A DNA stretch of 13,749 nt from Ruminiclostridium sp. (GTDB lineage Bacteria; Bacillota; Clostridia; Oscillospirales; Oscillospiraceae). Numbering within the stretch: the stretch's first letter is position 1; each line of letters begins with the position of its first letter. Below, piece after piece: positions 6,357 to 13,668 of the stretch. The stretch covers positions 1 through 13,749 of the forward strand of contig JABUSR010000033.1 of the NCBI GenBank assembly GCA_021442645.1, read 5' to 3'. A program made the translations under genes and the position numbers. Below the pieces are notes generated by a model. The model was not told the origin of the DNA, made no database searches, and saw only the letters and a list, made by a program, of their open reading frames with translations.

Positions 6357-6388
6357 CGATCCCCTGCCGTCTTTCGGCAGGGGATTCG
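6357..6388. terminator. Hairpin after glycosyltransferase, better terminator on the minus strand
   Basis: A perfect 11-base stem (6359-6369 with 6375-6385, loop TCTTT) lies 17 bases after the stop. On the plus strand it is followed by TTCGTCTGCC, a poor U-tract. On the minus strand it is followed by CGTTTTTCG. It probably still ends the glycosyltransferase transcript, perhaps incompletely. Confidence 0.65.
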
Positions 6389-6421
6389 TCTGCCCCCCTG
6401 GAGCGGCCCGGATTTTTGGCG

Positions 6422-6450
6422 TTGCGTTCCACGGGCGGGGGTGGTATTCT
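6422..6450 (+). promoter_or_regulatory. Possible promoter of the MATE gene
   Basis: TTGCGT (6422-6427), a 17-base GC-rich spacer and TATTCT (6445-6450). It sits between the preceding hairpin and the MATE start at 6505. No operator-like repeat is evident. Confidence 0.55.
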
Positions 6451-6504
6451 TAGGAAAAACGGGGGTTCCCCCATACACTGCGTCAGAGAGAGGAGGCCCG
6501 TCCC

Positions 6505-7929
6505 ATGGCGCTGCCCAGACCCCGCTGGCGGGATCCGGTTTTCTGGTCCATGACTCTGCGGCTGGCCACGCCGGTGGCCATTCAAAATCTGCTTGTGAGT
6601 TCCTTTGCCCTGGTGGACACCCTCATGGTGGGCCAGTTGGGGGATGTGCCCCTGTCTGCCATTGGCATGTCTACCCAGTGGTCTTGGTTCCTGATGATTT
6701 GCCAATTTGGCTTCTGCTCCGGGGCCACCCTGTTCTACGCCCAGTACTGGGGTGTGAAGGACGTGAGGGGCATCCACCGGGTCTTCGGCATTGCCATGAG
6801 CCTAGTGACCGTTCTCTCCCTGGCCTTCACGGCAATCTCCGTGGGGGCACCGGAGTGGGCCATCTCCCTCTTCAACCGCACCCCGGCGGTGGTGGAACAG
6901 GGGGTAGCCTACCTGAAGATCGCCGGGTGGTCCTACTTGCCCCAGATGGCGGTGAGCATGATCGGGGCCCTGCTCCGGTCCACCGGCCGGGTGAAACTCC
7001 CTATGGTCACCGCCTGCCTTACAACAGGTGTGAATATCCTGCTGGATTATGCCATGATTTTTGGCAAGTGGGGGTTTCCCGCCATGGGCATCGCCGGGGC
7101 GGCTTGGGCCACCACCATCGCCGCCTGGCTGGGGCTGGTCTTCCAGGTGGCTGTCTCGGTTTTTCAGAAGAATATCCTCATCGGTCCCCTTCGGGAGTTC
7201 TTTGCTTTTGACCGGGCCATGCTCCGGGACTATTTTAATAAGGCCAATCCTGTGGTTCTGAATGAGGTGGCCTGGGGCCTGGGCACTGTGGTGCTTAACC
7301 TCATTTACTCCAACTTGGGCTATGAATACTATGCAGCTGTCACAATTGTCCGCACTTTTGAGAACCTGGCCTTTGCCCTGCTCATCGGCCTGTGCTCGGC
7401 CTGCGCCATCATGGTGGGCAACTCTGTAGGGGCCGGGGACATTGAGCAGGGGGTGAATCAGGCCCGACGGTTTGCCGTGGCCGAACCTCTAATGGCAGGG
7501 GTGCTGGGATGGATCCTCATTGCTGCCCGGGAGCCTATGCTCTACCTGTTCAATACCGGCGGGGCACTGTCGGAGCTCACCCATAAGAGTGCCATCTATA
7601 TCCTTATTATCTACTGCATTCATATGTTGGTCCGGAACATTCCGTACATCACCATTGTGGGCATTTACCGGGCGGGTGGAGACACCTTCACTGGGGTCAA
7701 GTACGACATGGGCTGCCTGTGGTTCCTGTCCATTCCTGTGACTTTCCTGTCGGCCTATGTGTTCAAGCTACCCTTCCCGGTGGTCTATGCCCTGATGCTG
7801 ATTGCCGAGGACTACCTGAAGACCTGGCTGTGTATCCGTCACTTCCGGTCCTGGAAGTGGCTGATGCCTGTTACAGAGGAGGGACGCACTGCCCTGACCG
7901 CCTGGAAAGAGAAATTCAATATCCCATGA
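6505..7929 (+). CDS. MATE family multidrug/metabolite efflux transporter
   Basis: A 474-residue polytopic membrane protein of typical MATE length with about 12 hydrophobic spans in two similar halves. The start of the first half is characteristic: TLRLATPVAIQNLLVSSFAL then VDTLMVGQLGDVPLSAIGM, the usual P...Q...VD..MVG.LG pattern, followed by the FGFCSGATLFYAQYWG segment. The second half begins near the NPVVLNEVAWGLGTVVLNL stretch. MATE proteins export cationic drugs or metabolites using sodium or proton gradients. AGGAGG lies eight bases before the ATG. The stop is only 12 bases before a small cysteine-rich gene with its own strong ribosome site, so both are co-transcribed. Substrate and coupling ion are unknown. 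Confidence 0.92.
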   Translation: MALPRPRWRDPVFWSMTLRLATPVAIQNLLVSSFALVDTLMVGQLGDVPLSAIGMSTQWSWFLMICQFGFCSGATLFYAQYWGVKDVRGIHRVFGIAMSLVTVLSLAFTAISVGAPEWAISLFNRTPAVVEQGVAYLKIAGWSYLPQMAVSMIGALLRSTGRVKLPMVTACLTTGVNILLDYAMIFGKWGFPAMGIAGAAWATTIAAWLGLVFQVAVSVFQKNILIGPLREFFAFDRAMLRDYFNKANPVVLNEVAWGLGTVVLNLIYSNLGYEYYAAVTIVRTFENLAFALLIGLCSACAIMVGNSVGAGDIEQGVNQARRFAVAEPLMAGVLGWILIAAREPMLYLFNTGGALSELTHKSAIYILIIYCIHMLVRNIPYITIVGIYRAGGDTFTGVKYDMGCLWFLSIPVTFLSAYVFKLPFPVVYALMLIAEDYLKTWLCIRHFRSWKWLMPVTEEGRTALTAWKEKFNIP

Positions 7930-7941
7930 GGAGGGATTGCT

Positions 7942-8208
7942 ATGGCTATGAATCTCACCGGAAAACACTACACTTGGTTCCAGAACCGGGACTGCGAGTA
8001 CTTCCCCTGCCACAACGACGTACGGGAGGAGGATTTCAACTGCCTTTTCTGCTACTGCCCCCTGTACCGATCAGACAACTGCGGGGGAGGATTCATCGTG
8101 CGGAACGGCATTAAGGACTGTTCCTACTGCCTGCTTCCCCATAACGACGAGAGCTACGCTTACATCTCTGCCAAGCTCCGGGAGGAGGGGCTCTTTTCCA
8201 AGAAATGA
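7942..8208 (+). CDS. Cysteine-rich small domain protein, probable metal binder
   Basis: An 88-residue soluble protein with eight cysteines (18, 23, 34, 37, 39, 47, 60, 63) and His24 and His67 placed to bind metal. The order C-x4-CH, CxxCxC, C and CxxC-x3-H, with the aromatic-rich start YTWFQNRDCEYFPCH, fits what I recall of the Pfam cysteine-rich small domain (zf-like family), annotated only as probable metal binding and found mainly in archaea and anaerobic Firmicutes. GAGGAGGG stands just before the ATG, in the 12-base gap after the MATE gene, so the two are co-transcribed. A terminator-like hairpin follows. Whether it holds zinc, iron or a cluster cannot be told. The function is unknown; a supporting role for the transporter is only a guess from position. 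Confidence 0.85.
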   Translation: MAMNLTGKHYTWFQNRDCEYFPCHNDVREEDFNCLFCYCPLYRSDNCGGGFIVRNGIKDCSYCLLPHNDESYAYISAKLREEGLFSKK

Positions 8209-8224
8209 TCGATTCTGTAAAAAG

Positions 8225-8252
8225 AGCGGCGGCCCAAGGGCCGCCGCTTTCT
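8225..8252 (+). terminator. Terminator after the MATE / Cys-rich unit
   Basis: AGCGGCGGCCC (8225-8235) and GGGCCGCCGCT (8238-8248) are perfect complements, with the innermost C/G pairs opened to form the loop. The run AAAAAG before and TTTCT after make it a weak-tailed but very stable hairpin, 16 bases after the stop. Confidence 0.75.
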
Positions 8253-8323
8253 GTGCCCGAGTATGTTCTTGTCCGGCTGGAAAAGAAGCCGGGCAGCGGG
8301 GTGCAAGAAATTCTTCAGGACCC

Positions 8324-8352
8324 TTTACAGAGGGTATTTCCCAGAGTATAAT
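8324..8352 (+). promoter_or_regulatory. Sigma-A promoter of the XRE gene and probably lepA
   Basis: TTTACA (8324-8329), a 17-base spacer and a perfect TATAAT (8347-8352). The start codon at 8430 is about 70 bases past the expected transcript start. No strong promoter is seen between the XRE gene and lepA, so this likely drives both. Confidence 0.8.
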
Positions 8353-8429
8353 AATACAAATTGTTAAACACTAGAGGGAAAGATTGCCTAACCGCCAGAG
8401 AGGACTCCGACGGTGGGAGGAGGAGTCTC

Positions 8430-8801
8430 ATGAGTGTCATATTTGCCCGGGCGCTGTCCCATCTGCGTCACGAGAAGGGGATTAGTCAGCGGCTGGCCGC
8501 CCAGGAGCTGGGGATCTCCCAGGCTCTGCTGTCCCACTACGAAAATGGGATTCGGGAGCCCGGCCTGGCGTTTGTGGTGAAAGCCTGCGACTACTACCAG
8601 GTGTCTGCCGATTATCTGCTGGGCCGTACCGGGGTGGAGTACACGCCGGGGGCCGGGAGCGCAGCAGATCCGGACACCCTCATGCATCTGGCTGACCGGC
8701 TGAGCCAGGCCTGCGTGGACCTGAGCCGACAGGAACCGAGGCTGGGGATCTTGTTTCAACGATTGGCTACACAGCTGAGCAGGGACATGGAAGAGCCCTG
8801 A
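8430..8801 (+). CDS. XRE family helix-turn-helix regulator
   Basis: A 123-residue protein with an N-terminal Cro/C1-type DNA-binding domain (about 7-66): ISQRLAAQELGISQALLSHYENG is the helix-turn-helix with the usual SHYENG recognition helix, followed by REPGLAFVVKACDYYQVSADYLLG, the classic end of this domain. The rest (about 70-123) is a short helical tail without a recognised ligand domain. The ATG at 8430 is preferred over one at 8361 because GGAGGAG lies about five bases upstream and the extra 23 residues are not family-like. It stands 127 bases before lepA in the same direction. Such solo XRE proteins may autoregulate; I saw no clear operator. The targets are unknown. Confidence 0.88.
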   Translation: MSVIFARALSHLRHEKGISQRLAAQELGISQALLSHYENGIREPGLAFVVKACDYYQVSADYLLGRTGVEYTPGAGSAADPDTLMHLADRLSQACVDLSRQEPRLGILFQRLATQLSRDMEEP

Positions 8802-8863
8802 AGTCGGGAGGAAGACCAAGGCGAGACGCTGCCCGTACCGACGGGTGTTACAGAAATTTGTTC

Positions 8864-8904
8864 CTGCGCCGGGAGCTTGCGGAGCGAACTTCCTGAAGGC
8901 GCAG
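8864..8904 (+). other. Long-range inverted repeat before lepA
   Basis: CTGCGCC (8864-8870) and GGCGCAG (8898-8904) are perfect complements across 27 bases, and a smaller CCCGT/ACGGG hairpin lies at 8832-8845. They precede the lepA ribosome site at 8913 without covering it. No T-run follows. This may be mere GC-rich folding. Confidence 0.25.
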
Positions 8905-8928
8905 ACCTGCATAAGGAGGACTGTTGGA

Positions 8929-10734
8929 ATGACAGACCAGACGAAACTTCGGAATTTTTCAATCATAGCGCACATCGACCACGGCAAGTCCACGCTGGCC
9001 GATCGCTTGCTGGAACTGTGCAACGCAGTCAGCGAGCGGGAGATGGAGAACCAGTTGCTGGATAATATGGATCTGGAGCGTGAGCGAGGCATCACCATCA
9101 AGGCCCGGGCAGTTACCGTGCAATACCCCGCCCTGGATGGGGAGACCTATACCCTGAACCTCATCGACACCCCTGGCCACGTGGACTTTAACTATGAGGT
9201 CTCCCGATCCCTGGCGGCCTGCGAGGGAGCTGTGCTGGTGGTGGATGCATCCCAGGGCGTGGAGGCCCAGACCCTGGCTAACACCTATCTGGCCATGGAG
9301 CATGACCTGGAGATTCGCCCGGTCATCAACAAGATCGACCTGCCCGCCGCCGACCCCAAGCGGGTCAAGGAGGAGGTGGAGAACGTCATTGGTCTGGAGG
9401 CTACGGACGCCCCGGAGATCTCCGCCAAGATGGGAATCAACATCCAGGCCGTTCTGGAGGATGTGGTCCACAACATCCCTTCTCCGGGAGGAGATCCTAA
9501 GGCCCCCTTCAAGGCCCTGATTTTTGACAGCCAGTATGACGCCTACCGCGGTGTTATTGTCTACTTCCGGGTGATGGAGGGGACCCTCCGACTGTCGGAT
9601 ACGGTCCGCATGATGGCCTCCGGGGCCGAATACGGCCTGGTGGAGATTGGACACCTGCTACCCACCCGGCTGGAGCCCTGCGAGGTCCTCACCGCCGGGG
9701 AAGTCGGCTACCTGACTGCTTCCATTAAGAACGTGAAGGACACCCAGGTGGGAGACACCATCACCGTGGCGGCCAAGCCCGCTGCAGAACCGTTGCCCGG
9801 CTACCGGCCCGCCCGGAGCATGGTCTACTGCGGCATCTACACAGAGGACGGATCCAAGTATCCCGACCTGCGGGACGCTCTGGAGAAGCTCCAGCTCAAT
9901 GACGCTTCCCTGTCCTTCGAGCCGGAGACCTCTGCCGCCCTGGGCTTTGGCTTCCGGTGCGGTTTCTTGGGTATGCTCCACATGGAGATCATCCAGGAGC
10001 GTCTGGAGCGAGAGTTCGACTTGGACCTCATTACCACCCTGCCCAACGTTATCTACGAGGTGGAGAAGACCGACGGCACTGTGGTCCGGGTGGATAACCC
10101 CCACAACTATCCCGATCCCGCCCACATCGTGGTGCAGAAGGAGCCCTTCGTCCGTGCCTCCATCATCTCCCCGCCGGACTATGTGGGCAACATCATGCCC
10201 ATGTGTCAGGAGCGCCGGGGCGAGTTCCGGGATATGCAGTATCTGGATGCCAACCTGGTTGAGATCCACTACAACATGCCCTTGAACGAGATCATTTACG
10301 ACTTCTTCGACGCCCTGAAGGCCCGCACTAAGGGTTACGCTTCCCTGGACTACGAGTTCCTGGAGGACCGTGAGTCTGATCTGGTGAAGGTGGATATGCT
10401 CCTGAACGGCGACCAGGTGGACGCCCTCTCCTTCATTGTCCACCGGGAGAAGGCCTACGGCCGTGCCCGGAAAATCTGCGAAAAACTCAAGGAGAACATC
10501 CCACGCCAGCTCTTCGAGGTTCCCGTCCAGGCGGCTATCGGCGGCAAAATCATCGCTCGCGAGACCGTAAAGGCCATGCGTAAAGATGTGCTGGCCAAAT
10601 GCTACGGCGGCGACATCACCCGAAAGAAGAAGCTGCTGGAAAAGCAGAAGGAAGGAAAAAAGAAAATGCGGACGCTTGGTACGGTTCAGCTGCCCACGGA
10701 GGCATTTATGGCAGTGCTCAAGCTTGATGAATAA
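8929..10734 (+). CDS. lepA: Translation elongation factor 4 (LepA), ribosomal back-translocase GTPase
   Basis: A 601-residue GTPase of standard LepA length. It binds the ribosome and can reverse or remodel translocation, and it helps 30S assembly and growth under ionic stress. The G domain is complete: AHIDHGKST (14-22), RERGITIKA (51-59), DTPGH (80-84) and NKID (134-137). EF-G-like domains II, III and V follow. The LepA-specific C-terminal domain closes with KCYGGDITRKKKLLEKQKEG and a final FMAVLKLDE, which separates it from EF-G and BipA. The ATG at 8929 has a strong AAGGAGGA eight bases upstream and gives the family start MTDQTKLRNFSIIAHIDHGK. A GTG further up at 8845 gives a non-family extension and is rejected. 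It lies downstream of an XRE regulator and ends at a strong terminator. Confidence 0.98.
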   Translation: MTDQTKLRNFSIIAHIDHGKSTLADRLLELCNAVSEREMENQLLDNMDLERERGITIKARAVTVQYPALDGETYTLNLIDTPGHVDFNYEVSRSLAACEGAVLVVDASQGVEAQTLANTYLAMEHDLEIRPVINKIDLPAADPKRVKEEVENVIGLEATDAPEISAKMGINIQAVLEDVVHNIPSPGGDPKAPFKALIFDSQYDAYRGVIVYFRVMEGTLRLSDTVRMMASGAEYGLVEIGHLLPTRLEPCEVLTAGEVGYLTASIKNVKDTQVGDTITVAAKPAAEPLPGYRPARSMVYCGIYTEDGSKYPDLRDALEKLQLNDASLSFEPETSAALGFGFRCGFLGMLHMEIIQERLEREFDLDLITTLPNVIYEVEKTDGTVVRVDNPHNYPDPAHIVVQKEPFVRASIISPPDYVGNIMPMCQERRGEFRDMQYLDANLVEIHYNMPLNEIIYDFFDALKARTKGYASLDYEFLEDRESDLVKVDMLLNGDQVDALSFIVHREKAYGRARKICEKLKENIPRQLFEVPVQAAIGGKIIARETVKAMRKDVLAKCYGGDITRKKKLLEKQKEGKKKMRTLGTVQLPTEAFMAVLKLDE

Positions 10735-10738
10735 CAGG

Positions 10739-10777
10739 ATTCCCCATCCGGTTTCTTTTGCCGGATGGGGAATTTTT
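10739..10777 (+). terminator. Strong intrinsic terminator after lepA
   Basis: A perfect 13-base stem (10739-10751 with 10761-10773) with a 9-base loop is followed by TTTTTC. It starts four bases after the lepA stop. Confidence 0.95.
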
Positions 10778-10861
10778 CGGGGGAACCCATTGCAGAGGGG
10801 ATGTCAGCAGACGCCAACGGGCGCGCCGGTTGGGGAGAGGGCCGGCCTTTGCGGCTTTGTC

Positions 10862-10891
10862 TTGACAATCCCGGCCCCCATTGGATAGAAT
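10862..10891 (+). promoter_or_regulatory. Sigma-A promoter of the DHHW-MBOAT operon
   Basis: A perfect TTGACA (10862-10867), an 18-base spacer and TAGAAT (10886-10891). The start codon at 10923 follows about 31 bases later, with no repeat between them. Confidence 0.78.
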
Positions 10892-10922
10892 AAGTACAAT
10901 TTCAGGGAAAGGAGAGGATCGG

Positions 10923-12101
10923 ATGCGAAGAGCAGCGGACATCCTGTTCATCATCGTCCTGCTGGTGGTGCTGATTGCCGGGCTTGCCAGGACATTGCTG
11001 TTCCCCAAGGATATTAACGCCTATGAAAACCGCTATGCCCAGAAGGTATCCGAGCTTTCGGCGGAAAGCTACCTCTCCGGGACTTTCCAGGAGGACACAG
11101 AGGCTGCGCTGAATGACCAGATCCCCCTGAGCCTGCGGATGAAACAGCTCTGCAACTATGTCAGCGTGTACCCCACTGTCCGCAGCCTTCAGGCCATGGT
11201 GGACAACGGCCTGGACGGAGCCCTCGCCTTTGATGTCAACGGATCCTCCGGGGTTCTGTTCTACCGGGGGATTCTCTGCTATACACCCAGAGACCTGGAG
11301 GAGGTTACCCCCGTCCTGGAGGAAAACTCCGCTGGGCTGAATGCCTGGTTTGCCGAAAATCCGGGGGTAGATTTTTACGCCTACTATGTGGAGTCCGACA
11401 GCATGATGGACTTTGAGGCCAAGACCAACACCGGGATTGCTGACCGGCTCCTCTCCCTGCTGGCCCTGCCGGAGGAGAGGAAAGGGGCCTTCCGCATTGG
11501 AAGTTTTGACCGGTATGTGCAGTATTTCTACCAGACCGACCACCACTGGAACTATCTGGGGTCCTACCAGGCCTATACGGAATTGGTACCTCTCCTGGGA
11601 CTGGGGGAACCGCTGGTTCCCACCGGGGTACAGGAAGATATCGGCCGTATGTGTGGCTCCCGGGCGAAGACCATCGGTGCCCAGGGGATTCTATCCGAGT
11701 CCTTTTCCGCCTTTACCTTCGATCTGCCGCTCATGACCATCACCCAGGGTGGTGCACCCGTGGCCTATGGCAATGAGGAGGCATTTCTCCGGGGGGAGGG
11801 CGCACTGGAACTGACCTACGGTAACTTCTACGGCGGAGACCCGGGGGAGATCGTCTTTGACACCAGAGACCCCGGACGGGAGAATATCCTGATTCTGGGG
11901 GACTCCTATGACAACGCCATCCTGAAACTCCTCGCATCCCATTTCGGTAAGACCTATTCTGTAGACCTGCGGAACTACCAGGCCGAGACCGGGGAGACCT
12001 TCCGGCTGACCGACTACCTGGCTGCCCGCGATATCCACAAGGTGCTCCTTATTGGCAGCTACCCCTTTGGGTTTGCCGGGGCCGCCGACCAGGGGGGCTG
12101 A
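10923..12101 (+). CDS. DHHW family (AlgX/AlgJ-like) SGNH acetyl-transfer protein
   Basis: A 392-residue protein with a single N-terminal hydrophobic segment (about 7-22) that would anchor it outside the membrane. The motif TDHHWNYLGSYQAY (205-218) is the signature of the DHHW family, and ILGDSYDN (324-331) supplies the GDS block of SGNH hydrolases. By analogy with AlgX/AlgJ, Asp206, His208 and Ser328 form a catalytic triad that passes acetyl groups to a polysaccharide; that assignment is inference. The early segment INAYENRYAQK also fits DHHW proteins. The ATG at 10923 is chosen because GGAG lies eight bases upstream; an upstream ATG at 10881 overlaps the promoter -10 and is rejected. The gene is three bases before the MBOAT gene, its usual partner. 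The polymer acted on is unknown, and no alginate-type cluster is present. Confidence 0.87.
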   Translation: MRRAADILFIIVLLVVLIAGLARTLLFPKDINAYENRYAQKVSELSAESYLSGTFQEDTEAALNDQIPLSLRMKQLCNYVSVYPTVRSLQAMVDNGLDGALAFDVNGSSGVLFYRGILCYTPRDLEEVTPVLEENSAGLNAWFAENPGVDFYAYYVESDSMMDFEAKTNTGIADRLLSLLALPEERKGAFRIGSFDRYVQYFYQTDHHWNYLGSYQAYTELVPLLGLGEPLVPTGVQEDIGRMCGSRAKTIGAQGILSESFSAFTFDLPLMTITQGGAPVAYGNEEAFLRGEGALELTYGNFYGGDPGEIVFDTRDPGRENILILGDSYDNAILKLLASHFGKTYSVDLRNYQAETGETFRLTDYLAARDIHKVLLIGSYPFGFAGAADQGG

Positions 12102-12104
12102 GCC

Positions 12105-13475
12105 ATGGTATTCAGTTCCCTCTCCTTCCTGTTCCTCTTCCTGCCGTTGACTGTGGTGCTCTACTACCTCTGCCCCTGGCGGAGGTGGCGCAACGGCGTC
12201 CTGCTCGTGGCCTCCCTGATATTTTACAGTTGGGGCGAGCCGAAACTACTGGCCTTGATGGTTGCCGTGTCTCTTGCGGCCTATGTGGGTGGGCTCCTTA
12301 TCCACAGAGGCCGGGGGAATGTCCGGAGGGCATGGCTCATTTTGACCATCTGTCTGCTGGTGGGCAACTTGTTTGCTTTCAAATACTTGGGCCTGTTCAG
12401 CCGGACCTTCCGGCTGGGCCTGCCGGAGATTGCCCTGCCCATTGGCATCAGCTTTTACACATTCCAGATCCTCTCCTATGTAATAGACCTCTACCGAGGG
12501 AAGATTCGGGTCCAACGGAACTTCTTCTCCCTGCTTCTCTATGTGAGTTCCTTCCCGCAGCTGATTGCCGGGCCTATCGTCCGCTATCAGACGGTGGAGG
12601 AGGAGATTCTCTGCCGGAAAGAGAACCTCGACGATGTGGCGGCGGGCCTCCGTCGGTTCATCCTGGGCCTGTCGAAAAAGGTGCTTATCGCCAACCAGGT
12701 GGCCTTGGTAGCGGAGACCATCTTTGCCTCCTCCGAGGCCGGCAGCGGGGCCCTGTGGCTGGCCGCCCTGTCCTACACTCTGCAGATTTACTTCGACTTT
12801 TCCGGGTACTCGGATATGGCCATCGGCCTGGGCAGGATGTTTGGCTTCCACTTTCCGGAAAACTTCAACTACCCCTATGTCTCCCACTCGGTGACGGAAT
12901 TCTGGCGGAGATGGCATATCTCCCTGTCCACCTGGTTCCGGGACTACATTTACATCCCGCTGGGGGGTAGCCGGAAGGGGACAGGCCGCACGATGCTGAA
13001 CCTGATGGTCGTCTGGGGCCTGACCGGCTTCTGGCACGGAGCCAGTTGGAACTTTCTGCTGTGGGGCCTGTACTACGGGCTGTTGCTCATCGTAGAGAAG
13101 ACCTTCCTGGCGGGGGTGCTGGAGAAGGTGCCCCGCTTCGTCAGCTGGGTCTATGCCATGTTTATTGTGACAGTGGGCTGGGTAATCTTTGACCTGACGG
13201 ATTTGTCTCTGTTGGGGAAGATCCTGGGGATTATGTTCAGCTTCTGCCCCACCGACTGGACGGCCCTGCTGGCCCAGAACGCCAGCCTTATCTGGCTGGT
13301 GCTGTTTGTCCCGGTGGGGGTGCTGTTCAGTTTCCCGGTGGCACGGCGATTCATGGCCTGGGAGTCTGCTGCCGGGGTGGCAGTGCGGAACATTGTCTGC
13401 TGTGTGTTGTTCGGCCTGAGCCTGGCCATGTTGGTCTACTCCTCTTACAATCCGTTCATCTATTTTCGATTCTAA
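12105..13475 (+). CDS. MBOAT family membrane O-acyltransferase (AlgI/DltB-like)
   Basis: A 456-residue polytopic membrane protein with roughly ten or more hydrophobic spans, full length for AlgI-type MBOATs. These take an acyl group from a cytoplasmic donor and pass it across the membrane to an extracellular acceptor or partner protein. Family motifs visible: LPIGISFYTFQILSYVIDLY (about 112-131), the SFPQLIAGPIVRY segment, FDFSGYSDMAIGLGRMFGF, FWRRWHISLSTWFRDYIYIP with His271, and GLTGFWHGASWNFLLWG with His311, the invariant catalytic histidine. The gene starts three bases after the DHHW stop, so they are one operon, and ends at a strong terminator. The pair suggests O-acetylation of a secreted or wall polymer. 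No DltA, DltC or DltD gene is nearby, which argues against teichoic acid D-alanylation. Confidence 0.95.
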   Translation: MVFSSLSFLFLFLPLTVVLYYLCPWRRWRNGVLLVASLIFYSWGEPKLLALMVAVSLAAYVGGLLIHRGRGNVRRAWLILTICLLVGNLFAFKYLGLFSRTFRLGLPEIALPIGISFYTFQILSYVIDLYRGKIRVQRNFFSLLLYVSSFPQLIAGPIVRYQTVEEEILCRKENLDDVAAGLRRFILGLSKKVLIANQVALVAETIFASSEAGSGALWLAALSYTLQIYFDFSGYSDMAIGLGRMFGFHFPENFNYPYVSHSVTEFWRRWHISLSTWFRDYIYIPLGGSRKGTGRTMLNLMVVWGLTGFWHGASWNFLLWGLYYGLLLIVEKTFLAGVLEKVPRFVSWVYAMFIVTVGWVIFDLTDLSLLGKILGIMFSFCPTDWTALLAQNASLIWLVLFVPVGVLFSFPVARRFMAWESAAGVAVRNIVCCVLFGLSLAMLVYSSYNPFIYFRF

Positions 13476-13510
13476 AAAACCGCTTCCGGCGGACGGTCGG
13501 AAGCGGTTTT
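13476..13510 (+). terminator. Strong terminator after MBOAT gene
   Basis: A perfect 13-base stem (13476-13488 with 13498-13510) with AAAA at the foot, a 9-base loop and TTTTCTT at the end. It immediately follows the stop codon. The symmetrical A/T foot could let it work on both strands. Confidence 0.92.
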
Positions 13511-13544
13511 CTTATGGGAGGGGCGGGGGAGTGAGTGGCGGGAG

Positions 13545-13668
13545 AGGGGAAAGTCCATATTGATAACAGGGCGAAAACAATAAATGGAGAGGGAAAAGAA
13601 GGATAAAAAGGAAAAAACAGGAAGATAAAGGCGTGGAAGGGAAAAAGAGAAAAAAAGGCGATAAAGGG
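13545..13668 (+). other. Purine-rich, gene-free stretch
   Basis: Past the terminator the plus strand becomes almost wholly A and G, especially after 13582, with only scattered C and T. I see no credible gene: the small frame from ATG 13586 stops after about 14 codons. The tract leads into the tandem repeat and may be worn older copies of it. Confidence 0.7.

Noticed and set aside
8361..8429. Upstream ATG for the XRE regulator
   Set aside because: The ATG at 8430 has GGAGGAG close by and starts directly before the helix-turn-helix domain.
8845..8928. Upstream GTG extending lepA by 28 residues
   Set aside because: The ATG at 8929 has a strong ribosome site and gives the conserved LepA N-terminus; the extension is not family-like.
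9658..10443. 261-residue antisense frame inside lepA
   Set aside because: A shadow of a conserved gene; His/Val/Gly-rich content typical of antisense frames.
10881..10922. Upstream ATG for the DHHW protein
   Set aside because: It lies over the promoter -10 box, has no ribosome site and would precede the signal anchor with polar residues.
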